A stretch of 17,079 nt of DNA from UBA4744 sp035282865 (GTDB taxonomy: Bacteria; Actinomycetota; Acidimicrobiia; Spongiisociales; UBA4744). This document shows, piece after piece, positions 1 to 7,277 of this stretch. The notes beneath the pieces were generated by a model that was given only the letters and a program-made list of their open reading frames with translations, made no database searches and was not told where the DNA came from. Numbering within the stretch: position 1 is the first letter of the stretch; each line of letters opens with the position of its first letter. The stretch spans positions 1 through 17,079 of the forward strand of contig DATEVB010000050.1 of the NCBI GenBank assembly GCA_035282865.1, written 5' to 3'. The translations under genes were made by a program, and so were the position numbers.

Positions 1-930
1 ATCATGGGAGGTGAGATCTGGGCACAAAGCGAACCAGGGCATGGCAGCACCTTCCACGTCACCATACCACTGACCCTGGCACCCTTGGAGATCCCGTCGA
101 AATCGCCTAGAGAGCGATCGGATCTCGAGGGTTTGCCGATACTCGTAGTGGCCGACAACCCGGTCAATCAGGAGATATTGCTGAGCGCTATCGGTGCTAC
201 CGGGATGCAGCCGGATGCGGCAACCACTCCGATCGAAGCGTTTGATCTGCTGACCGAAGCGCGCCTTTCCGACCGGCCGTATGCGCTCACCGTCATTGAT
301 CTCAACGGCGACGGCCTGGAATTCACGCGGAAGCTGAGAGCGAACGCCGATCTGGCCGCCATGCATGTGATGGTCCTCACCGCGATGGGGCAGCGCGGCG
401 ACGCGGCGGTATGCCGTGATCTCAACGTAGCGGGCTATCTGACCAAGCCTATTCCGGCCGAAGATGTCCGGTTGGCCATCGAGGCAGTCATCGACGGGCC
501 ATCGCCCCTCGACCTCACGGTGCTTGTCACCAAGCATTGGCTGCGCGAACGGCGGCGGCATTTGAGCATCCTGGCGGTCGACGACAGCCCCACCCATCGC
601 ATGGTGGCCAGAAGATTGCTGGAGCGGCGGGGCCATCGTGTGGCCACGGCAGCCAGCGGCCCTGAAGCGATCGAGTGCGTGCAGAAGCATCGCTTCGACA
701 TCATCCTGCTGGACTTGTGGATGCCGGGCATGGGCGGGTTCGAAACTGCCGCAGCCATCCGCGCCACCGAAGAGAAGGGCGAACGCGTACCCATCATTGC
801 GATGAGCGCAGACACTGTCTCGGAACTAGCCGATAATCTGGCCGATGCGGATATGGACGGTCTTATCGCCAAACCCTTCCAAGTTCCCCAGTTGTTGCGC
901 TCCATCGAGCACCTCATCAACGGAGAATGA
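1..930 (+). CDS. Hybrid sensor histidine kinase, C-terminal part with two receiver domains (5' end outside window)
   Basis: The frame is open to the left edge, so only the C-terminus is visible. Numbering from the first internal ATG (position 4), residues 1-23 match the end of a HATPase_c domain: a GGEIWAQSEPGHGSTF stretch like the G2 box and last strand of hybrid kinases. Receiver 1 spans about 44-163, with D51, phospho-acceptor D99, T126 and K148, but A50 replaces the first acidic residue. Receiver 2 spans about 188-305 and is complete: D193/D194, D237, S268, K290. Such proteins autophosphorylate on histidine and relay phosphate to the receivers. No output or Hpt domain follows, so a partner phosphotransfer protein or response regulator is likely elsewhere. 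The ATG at position 4 is not a real start, because it lies inside the kinase domain. Input signal and target genes cannot be seen. Confidence 0.9.
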   Translation: MMGGEIWAQSEPGHGSTFHVTIPLTLAPLEIPSKSPRERSDLEGLPILVVADNPVNQEILLSAIGATGMQPDAATTPIEAFDLLTEARLSDRPYALTVIDLNGDGLEFTRKLRANADLAAMHVMVLTAMGQRGDAAVCRDLNVAGYLTKPIPAEDVRLAIEAVIDGPSPLDLTVLVTKHWLRERRRHLSILAVDDSPTHRMVARRLLERRGHRVATAASGPEAIECVQKHRFDIILLDLWMPGMGGFETAAAIRATEEKGERVPIIAMSADTVSELADNLADADMDGLIAKPFQVPQLLRSIEHLINGE

Positions 931-1011
931 ACACAACCCCGTCACATCGAACCCGCCTGGCCTCGATGCCGGCCGTATGTGGAGTTGGTGCCTCGATGAC
1001 ACGCCGCCGCT

Positions 1012-1031
1012 ATAGGGACTTTTGGCCCTAC
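1012..1031. promoter_or_regulatory. DosR/DevR-box-like palindrome
   Basis: The core GGGACTTTTGGCCC lies within an imperfect palindrome, TAGGG N8 CCCTA (1013-1030). Against the mycobacterial DosR consensus TTSGGGACTWWWGTCCCSAA, recalled from the literature, I count 15 of 20 matches, including the whole left half-site and the A/T spacer. It lies between two converging genes, so it is not an obvious promoter site for either. It could equally be a short terminator hairpin without a T-tract. Confidence 0.4.
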
Positions 1032-1118
1032 CGCCGGCACACACCGTCCTGGTAGTCATGCAACCAAGGAACACCCCGATCGGCAGCGGCGCGGAGACCG
1101 GCGGCGGGATCCGATGCT

Positions 1119-1142
1119 AGAAGCGTCAGTCGGGGTGCTTCT
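1119..1142 (-). terminator. Candidate stem-loop downstream of the phosphoribosyltransferase-hydrolase gene
   Basis: A perfect 6-bp stem (AGAAGC at 1119-1124 with GCTTCT at 1137-1142) encloses a 12-nt loop. It begins about 15 nt beyond the stop codon at 1157. There is no run of T afterwards, so this is at best a weak terminator or an mRNA-end structure. Confidence 0.25.
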
Positions 1143-1156
1143 CTGCGACGAGGCGA

Positions 1157-2440
1157 TTACGTCCGGCCGTCGCCATCCAGCCATTGCTCGAACCACTCAA
1201 CCGCCCGGCGAGCGGCTTCGTCCAGAGTCCCCGGTTCCTCGAAGAGGTGCCCTGCTCCCGGTACGACCGAAACCTCGCACGGGCCTGATATGGCCTCGGC
1301 CGCAGTCCTGTTCAGCTCGAGAACGGTCGCGTCGAGGCTGCCGACAATCAGGAGGACCGGTGCCGTCACCTCCCCGAGACGAGAGCCGGCGAGATCGGGT
1401 CGGCCGCCCCGGCTAACGACAGCCGCAATCGGCGTGCCGATGCTGGCCAGCAATGCAGCGCCGGCGCCGGTGCTGGCTCCGAACAAGCCAACCGGCCTTG
1501 CGGGCCCGCCCATCGAGTGGATCAACCACTCGATAGCAGATGTCAACCGTGCGGCGAGGAGATCGAGGTCGAATACATTGGCTCGAACAGCTGCTTCTTC
1601 GTCGGTGAGCAGATCGAACAGCAGCGTCCCAAAGCCGGCTGCATTGAGTGTCCCCGCCACCAACTGGTTTCGGGAGCTGTGACGGCTACTGCCGCTTCCA
1701 TGGGCGAACACGACGATGCCACGCGGCGTTGGGGGCAAAGACAGAAATCCGGGAAGCCGGCCCATCTCGAGCGGGATCCACACTTCCTGGTTACCGGGCG
1801 CGGCGCCGCCCCTTTGTTCTTCCAGCAGACGGAGGACTTCATCGTCGCCGGTCTGCCGGAAATCCGCGTACCACTGGCCCACCGCGCCGAATCCGAAGGG
1901 CAACTCGAGGACGATCAGCTCGTCTGCTTCTTCCCGGAGCGCCTCGGCCGTATCCCGGGCAGAAACGGGTACGGCAAGAATCAAACGAGCCGGCCCTCGG
2001 TTGCGGAGGACCCGCAACGCCGCCCGGGCGGTGTAGCCGGTGGCCAGGCCGTCGTCGATGACAACCACGGTTCTCCCGGCCACCTCCACCGGTTCCCGGT
2101 CGCCACGGTAGGCAACCACCCGGCGGTCGAGTTCTTCGGCCTCGCCGGCCTCAACCTCCGCTAGTTCGGATTCGGAGACGCCCAACAGGTCGATCAGTTC
2201 CTGGTTGAGGACCAGGATGCCGTCCTCGCCGATGGCCCCGATGCCGAGCTCAGGACGACCTGGTGCTCCAAGCTTGCGGACAACCACCACGTCGAGGGGC
2301 GCTCCGAGGAGCCGCGCCACTTCGGCGGCCACAACCACACCGCCCCGCGGTAGCCCGATCACGACCGGATCCGTCAAACCGAGATCGTGCAAGCGTTGGC
2401 CGAGGCGCCGGCCGGCGTCGACGCGGTCACGAAAAGACAT
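1157..2440 (-). CDS. Phosphoribosyltransferase-alpha/beta hydrolase fusion protein (Rv0571c-like)
   Basis: Two domains lie in one 427-residue chain. Residues 1-210 are a type I phosphoribosyltransferase fold, with an LPRGGV turn at 30-35 and a PRPP-binding loop at 125-137 (VVVIDDGLATGYT, acidic pair D129/D130). Residues 220-427 are a dienelactone-hydrolase-like domain: HGSG at 247-250, nucleophile elbow G321-A-S323-T-G325, probable acid D370 and histidine H398. Both active sites look intact. The same fusion is known from M. tuberculosis Rv0571c, a DosR-regulon protein of unclear reaction, so no substrate is assigned. I chose the ATG at 2440 (MSFRDRV), where the conserved domain begins. ATG 2446 is also possible, while the frame's first start (2563) would overlap the divergent ABC gene. 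No strong Shine-Dalgarno is visible. The protein appears cytosolic, with no signal peptide or membrane segment. Confidence 0.88.
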   Translation of the reverse strand: MSFRDRVDAGRRLGQRLHDLGLTDPVVIGLPRGGVVVAAEVARLLGAPLDVVVVRKLGAPGRPELGIGAIGEDGILVLNQELIDLLGVSESELAEVEAGEAEELDRRVVAYRGDREPVEVAGRTVVVIDDGLATGYTARAALRVLRNRGPARLILAVPVSARDTAEALREEADELIVLELPFGFGAVGQWYADFRQTGDDEVLRLLEEQRGGAAPGNQEVWIPLEMGRLPGFLSLPPTPRGIVVFAHGSGSSRHSSRNQLVAGTLNAAGFGTLLFDLLTDEEAAVRANVFDLDLLAARLTSAIEWLIHSMGGPARPVGLFGASTGAGAALLASIGTPIAAVVSRGGRPDLAGSRLGEVTAPVLLIVGSLDATVLELNRTAAEAISGPCEVSVVPGAGHLFEEPGTLDEAARRAVEWFEQWLDGDGRT

Positions 2441-2483
2441 TCTCATAGCTTGCCGCCGACTTGCCCGAAGTACCAGGGCCGGA

Positions 2484-2513
2484 TTGCCTATTGAATGGCA
2501 ACGTCCACGTGGA
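2484..2513. promoter_or_regulatory. Two adjacent palindromes, candidate operators in the divergent gap
   Basis: TTGCC N8 GGCAA (2484-2501) is followed at once by the perfect 10-bp palindrome TCCACGTGGA (2504-2513). They lie between the divergent fusion gene and ABC exporter operon and overlap the predicted -35 and spacer of the exporter promoter. That is a typical place for a repressor. No regulator gene is adjacent, so the binding protein is unknown. Confidence 0.3.
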
Positions 2514-2520
2514 GTAGGTT
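2491..2520 (+). promoter_or_regulatory. Candidate housekeeping-type promoter of the ABC exporter operon
   Basis: A -35-like TTGAAT (2491-2496) is separated by 18 bp from a -10-like TAGGTT (2515-2520, fitting TAnnnT). Transcription would begin near 2527, leaving a leader of about 27 nt before the GTG at 2554. The match is modest and was made by eye. Confidence 0.35.
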
Positions 2521-2538
2521 TCGCGCCAGGTCGGACAC

Positions 2539-2548
2539 GGAGAGGGGA
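2539..2548 (+). promoter_or_regulatory. Ribosome binding site of the ABC ATPase gene
   Basis: The purine-rich GGAGAGGGGA ends about 5 nt before the GTG at 2554. It supports that GTG as the start. Confidence 0.6.
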
Positions 2549-2553
2549 ACTTC

Positions 2554-3501
<948 letters not shown>

Positions 3502-3504
3502 GTC

Positions 3505-4680
3505 ATGCGGCAGGCATGGATTATCGCCGCCAAGGACCTCAAGCTCCGGGTTCGCGACCGTTCTGCTTTCATCGTCGGCATCATCGCCCCGCTCGGCCTG
3601 GCCGCGATCTTCAGTTCTATCTTCAATCCGATCGAGAATTTTGATTTCTCAGCCACATACGCAGTCGTCGACCAGGACGGCGGCTTGGTCGCCACACAGT
3701 TCGTTGGTGGTCTCGAACAGTTCGGAGCCGGAGCCGAGATCATCAAGGTGGCAACCCGCCAGGAAGCGATGGATCTTGCCGACGTTGAGCCTTTCACCTC
3801 GGGGGAAGGCGTCGATGCGGCGTTCGTGATTCCTCCGGGGTTTTCCGACGCCATCCAATCGGATCGTCCGGCAGAGCTGGAGGTCATCAGTGGTCCGGGA
3901 GGCGTAGCCGCGAGCGTGGCGGTTGCGTTCGCCGAGCAGTTCGCTAGTGAGATGACCTTCGCCCGTATCGCCGTCGCCAGTTACGAGAGCCTGGGCGGCA
4001 CCGATGATCGGCTCTCGGCCGGGCTGCGCGCCCTGGCCACCCCCTCGCCGGTATCGCTCGAAGATCTCCACGCGGCCAACAAGGAACTGGCGGGCAAGAC
4101 GTTCTACGCGGCCGGATTGGCGATCTTCTTTCTGTTCTTCACCGTGCAATTTGGCGTCAACAGTCTCCTTGACGAACGACATGCCGGGACCCTCCGCCGG
4201 CTCATGGCTGCTCCCATGCGTCGCTCCTCAATCGTCCTGGGGAAGGGCATAATGTCTTTTGTGCTGGGTCTTGTCAGCATGGTGGTCCTGATTGTCGCAA
4301 CCACCCTGCTGTTTGGAGCCGAATGGGGTAACCCGTTGGGGGTGTTCTTGCTGGTGGTCGGCGGGATCGTCTCTGCTTTGGGAATCATGGGGATCGTGGC
4401 CGGCTTCGCCAAAACGGCGGAGCAAGCGCAGAACTACTCTTCGATGTTGGCGGTCATCCTGGGGTTCCTGGGTGGGACGTTCTTCCCGGTGGGGCAGGCC
4501 GGGGGTATCCTGGCCGACCTGCGGTTCATCACCCCCCACGCCTGGTTCATGCTGGGCCTCGGTGACCTCGCCGGTGGCAACATCGCCGATGTGTTGCCGG
4601 CGGTGGGGGCGTTACTGCTCTTCGGCCTCGTGACCGGAGCCATTGCAGCAGTGGGTTTGAAGAAGGGGCTGCAGCCATGA
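3505..4680 (+). CDS. ABC-2 type exporter permease, first subunit
   Basis: This 391-residue membrane protein has the classic ABC-2 layout. An N-terminal cytoplasmic helix (DLKLRVRDRSA) leads into TM1 at about 21-40. A large extracytoplasmic domain follows (about 45-195), then five membrane segments near 200-218, 246-270, 278-301, 310-330 and 363-385. The DERHAGTLRRLMAAPM segment (223-238) after TM2 matches the conserved ABC-2 motif that contacts the ATPase, and TPHAWF (343-348) before the last helix is also typical. The ATG lies 3 bp after the ATPase stop with little Shine-Dalgarno of its own, implying coupling. It ends in an ATGA overlap with the second permease. The two permeases probably form a heterodimeric channel. 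Substrate is unknown. Confidence 0.93.
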   Translation: MRQAWIIAAKDLKLRVRDRSAFIVGIIAPLGLAAIFSSIFNPIENFDFSATYAVVDQDGGLVATQFVGGLEQFGAGAEIIKVATRQEAMDLADVEPFTSGEGVDAAFVIPPGFSDAIQSDRPAELEVISGPGGVAASVAVAFAEQFASEMTFARIAVASYESLGGTDDRLSAGLRALATPSPVSLEDLHAANKELAGKTFYAAGLAIFFLFFTVQFGVNSLLDERHAGTLRRLMAAPMRRSSIVLGKGIMSFVLGLVSMVVLIVATTLLFGAEWGNPLGVFLLVVGGIVSALGIMGIVAGFAKTAEQAQNYSSMLAVILGFLGGTFFPVGQAGGILADLRFITPHAWFMLGLGDLAGGNIADVLPAVGALLLFGLVTGAIAAVGLKKGLQP

Positions 4681-5846
4681 AAGCCTTCACTATTGCGGGG
4701 ATCAACCTGCGCCGCTTCGTGCGCGACCGTTCCAACGTGTTCTGGGTATTCATCTTCCCTATCTTGCTCATCCTCGTACTCGGCTCCGCTTTTGGCGGCT
4801 CATCCGACCCGCGACTTGGGATTCACAACGCCGGCACCGGACCGCTCGCAGCAGACCTGGTTGCCCTGCTCCGAGATCAACCCGGTCTCCGGGTAATGGG
4901 TTTTGAGTCACGCAATGATCTGGTGGCTACGACGGAACGTGGAGAGATCGAAGCCGGGCTTCTGATTCCGGGCGACTATGACTCCGCTCTGCAATCTGGC
5001 GTGCCTACCTCGGTCGATTTGATGACTCGGGGAGAGGAAGAAGCGCAGGGTATTCGCGGCAACGTGCAGTCGATACTCACCCAGCAGAGTGTCGTGTTGC
5101 GGGCGGCCGGTTTTGTTGCATCGGAAGGAGTCGGGTCTTTCGCCGAGGGATTGGATTCGGCCCAACTTGCCTCGGCCAGGATCGTCGAAGTCACGGTCAA
5201 GGTCAGTGAGGTCGGTGAGCAGCTCGGTTTCCTCCAGCTCGGTCGTTTCGACTCCAGTGCGCAACAGCAATTGCTACTGTTCGTGTTTCTCACCTCATTG
5301 TCCCAATCGGCGGCGCTCATCCAGACTCGCCGGCTCGGAGTGGCGCGCAGGATGGTGTCGACACCTACCCCGGTACGGACCATCCTGGCAGGCGAAGGTC
5401 TGGGCCGGTACGCAATAGCTCTCCTGCAAGGACTCTTCATCATGGTTGGCACGCTGTTGTTCTTCAACGTCGACTGGGGTGATCCCATCGGCGCGGCGGC
5501 GATCCTGATCGTGTTCTCTCTGGTCGGCTCCGGTGCGGCCATGTTGATGGGAGCGCTGTTCGACAACGACCAGCAAGCCGGCGGACTGGGCGTGCTGTTC
5601 AGTCTCGGCTTGGCGGCCCTGGGCGGGTGCATGGTTCCCCTCATCATCTTCGAGTTCTTCGCTCCAACCTTGTTCAACATCGCGCACATCACACCGCACG
5701 CCTGGGGTTTGGAGGCCTTCGACGCGTTGGTGATTGAGAACGGCACTGTCGTCGATACCCTTCCCTACCTGGGGATCCTGCTCGCATATGCCGCGGTGTT
5801 CTACCTGCTCGCCATCTGGCGGTTGCGGAGGGTCCTCACTCACTGA
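4677..5846 (+). CDS. ABC-2 type exporter permease, second subunit
   Basis: This 389-residue permease has the same architecture as its upstream neighbour: a cytoplasmic helix with RRFVRDRSN, TM1 at about 21-40, an extracytoplasmic domain at about 45-190, and TM2-TM6 near 197-215, 244-263, 270-292, 303-325 and 362-382. ITPHAWGLEAFDAL (338-351) is the conserved pre-TM6 segment. The ATG overlaps the previous stop as ATGA, and GAAGGGG upstream can serve as Shine-Dalgarno. The ABC-2 GTLRRL-type motif is altered here to GVARRMVSTP (221-230). The two permeases are related but clearly diverged, which fits a heterodimer. The last 11 bp overlap the 3' end of the opposite-strand DUF1023 gene. Confidence 0.92.
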   Translation: MKAFTIAGINLRRFVRDRSNVFWVFIFPILLILVLGSAFGGSSDPRLGIHNAGTGPLAADLVALLRDQPGLRVMGFESRNDLVATTERGEIEAGLLIPGDYDSALQSGVPTSVDLMTRGEEEAQGIRGNVQSILTQQSVVLRAAGFVASEGVGSFAEGLDSAQLASARIVEVTVKVSEVGEQLGFLQLGRFDSSAQQQLLLFVFLTSLSQSAALIQTRRLGVARRMVSTPTPVRTILAGEGLGRYAIALLQGLFIMVGTLLFFNVDWGDPIGAAAILIVFSLVGSGAAMLMGALFDNDQQAGGLGVLFSLGLAALGGCMVPLIIFEFFAPTLFNIAHITPHAWGLEAFDALVIENGTVVDTLPYLGILLAYAAVFYLLAIWRLRRVLTH

Positions 5847-7203
5847 CCCGGGCGATCCGACTCCCGGGCCGGGTAACCAGGTGGTCCTGACCAAGGAAGA
5901 TCGAGGTCAGGTTGTGGAGCGATGCCGAGCCTTGCTTGAAGTAAGAGGAATGAGCGTCGCGGATCGGAGCGTCGTCGACTGCAAATCGGGTGGCTCCAAA
6001 GGCGGGATCGGTGGGATCGAGCCCAAAGAAGAGCCGGTCCGCCGACGGATGGCAGATAGGGGCCGGGTCGAAGCACTCCAGATCCCGGGCGAGCAGGATC
6101 GGGTCGGAAGCGGCCCGACCGGCCCAGACATGAGTTGACGCAGGCAGCTCGAGGTCAGAAACGTGGTCGACACCCACGCCGGGGCTCCCGATGAAAACGA
6201 CCTCCTCGACCGCGGCTCCGGCCTGAAGCGCCTCACCGGTGACCACCGAGCCGTAGCTGTGACCGATCAGCGACCTGTGGACGCCGTGTTTGATGGAAAC
6301 CTCCAGGCCGCGGAGGAAACCGGTCAACGATTCGGCAGCCGCGACCGGGTGACGGTTCATCGCGGCCAGAAGATCATCCGGCGCGTCGTATCCCAGCCAA
6401 GCGATAACGGAGGCGTCAGATCGATCTGCGCTGCCGTGCAATGAAGTCGCACTGCCGCGCAGGCCGCGCTCGTAGTTGGCGATCTCGTTACCGACTCCCG
6501 GGACGACGATGGCGACGTGCCGGGACGACTCGAGTTCTCCGAGCACCTCGATGATCTGCCCATCGCCGGAGGGGTCGAAACGCAGGAATTGCCGATCTCT
6601 GTCCGCCCACCGTGCGGCATCGGCGATCTGCCGATCGAGCATGGCCAGGTCCTCATCAACCAATCGCCGGAGGTCGGTGAACGGCCTTCCGATCGATCGA
6701 TAAAGGTCCCGGAGGTCGTCTGGGGTGAAGCTGAAACCGGGGCCGTTCGATGCGATGATCGCCCGACGTCGGCGTCTCAAGTCCTCGAGATAGCGAACGG
6801 CCAGGACGTGGTTTGCCTCATAGCGAACGGCCGAGGGAGCTCCTTCAACGGGACCTACCTGGTCGGGAAAACGCCCCGCCAGCCTCATCGCCTCGAGTGG
6901 CCCCAAGCGGGCGAAAAACGCCGCCGCCTCGGTCGGTGATATCAGATCGTCCCTTCTGGGTGGGCCCTGGATCCATTCGGCGCCGGGGGCGGGTCGCGAA
7001 GTGGGCTCGAGTAGTGCGACTCGTCGTTTGAGATCAGCGGCGGTCGATTTCCACCAGGCGACCGAACGGCCGGCCGCGTCCAAGCCGTTACTTTCGGGTA
7101 TGAGAAGGCGAATCCTGCTGGCCAGAGCAGCGATATTTGCTCCGGTCTGTGCAAGCGAATCGGCGACAGACCAGGCCGCCATCGGGTCGATCATTCGATA
7201 CAT
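5836..7203 (-). CDS. DUF1023-family alpha/beta hydrolase
   Basis: This is a 455-residue protein. Residues 225-435 match the DUF1023 alpha/beta hydrolase family, common in Actinobacteria: VVPGVGNEI at 233-241, nucleophile elbow G314-H-S316-Y-G318, probable acid D367, and H418 in the typical AHSSYF segment. Residues 1-70 are helical with a WW pair at 50-51 and resemble the WXG100-like N-terminal region often found in these proteins. The middle (130-210) is charged and probably helical. No signal peptide or membrane helix is evident. Substrate is unknown, with ester or lipid hydrolysis the general family expectation. It lies 74 bp downstream of plsB on the same strand, and also seems to have its own promoter. 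The ATG at 7203 fits a leaderless start; ATG 7194 or 7182 are alternatives. Confidence 0.82.
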   Translation of the reverse strand: MYRMIDPMAAWSVADSLAQTGANIAALASRIRLLIPESNGLDAAGRSVAWWKSTAADLKRRVALLEPTSRPAPGAEWIQGPPRRDDLISPTEAAAFFARLGPLEAMRLAGRFPDQVGPVEGAPSAVRYEANHVLAVRYLEDLRRRRRAIIASNGPGFSFTPDDLRDLYRSIGRPFTDLRRLVDEDLAMLDRQIADAARWADRDRQFLRFDPSGDGQIIEVLGELESSRHVAIVVPGVGNEIANYERGLRGSATSLHGSADRSDASVIAWLGYDAPDDLLAAMNRHPVAAAESLTGFLRGLEVSIKHGVHRSLIGHSYGSVVTGEALQAGAAVEEVVFIGSPGVGVDHVSDLELPASTHVWAGRAASDPILLARDLECFDPAPICHPSADRLFFGLDPTDPAFGATRFAVDDAPIRDAHSSYFKQGSASLHNLTSIFLGQDHLVTRPGSRIARVSE

Positions 7204-7212
7204 CGAGCGACA

Positions 7213-7243
7213 ACAGTAAACAGCAAACGGCCGGGCATGTTAA
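7213..7243 (-). promoter_or_regulatory. Candidate promoter of the DUF1023 hydrolase gene, leaderless
   Basis: On the minus strand, TTAACA (7238-7243, five of six -35 bases) stands 19 bp before TACTGT (7213-7218, fitting TAnnnT). The -10 ends 9 nt before the ATG at 7203, so the transcript would begin at or next to the start codon. No Shine-Dalgarno is present, which agrees with a leaderless message. Confidence 0.42.
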
Positions 7244-7277
7244 GGGAGGTGCGTGCGCGCCCCGGAATGCGGTTCGG

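Noticed and set aside
960..998. Direct repeat GCCTCGATG (960-968 and 990-998)
   Set aside because: Only two 9-bp copies, with no third copy and no link to a nearby start. It is likely chance.
1517..2164. 215-codon open frame on the plus strand opposite the phosphoribosyltransferase-hydrolase gene
   Set aside because: It is a GC-rich antisense shadow. The minus-strand protein has clear domain motifs, while this one has none.
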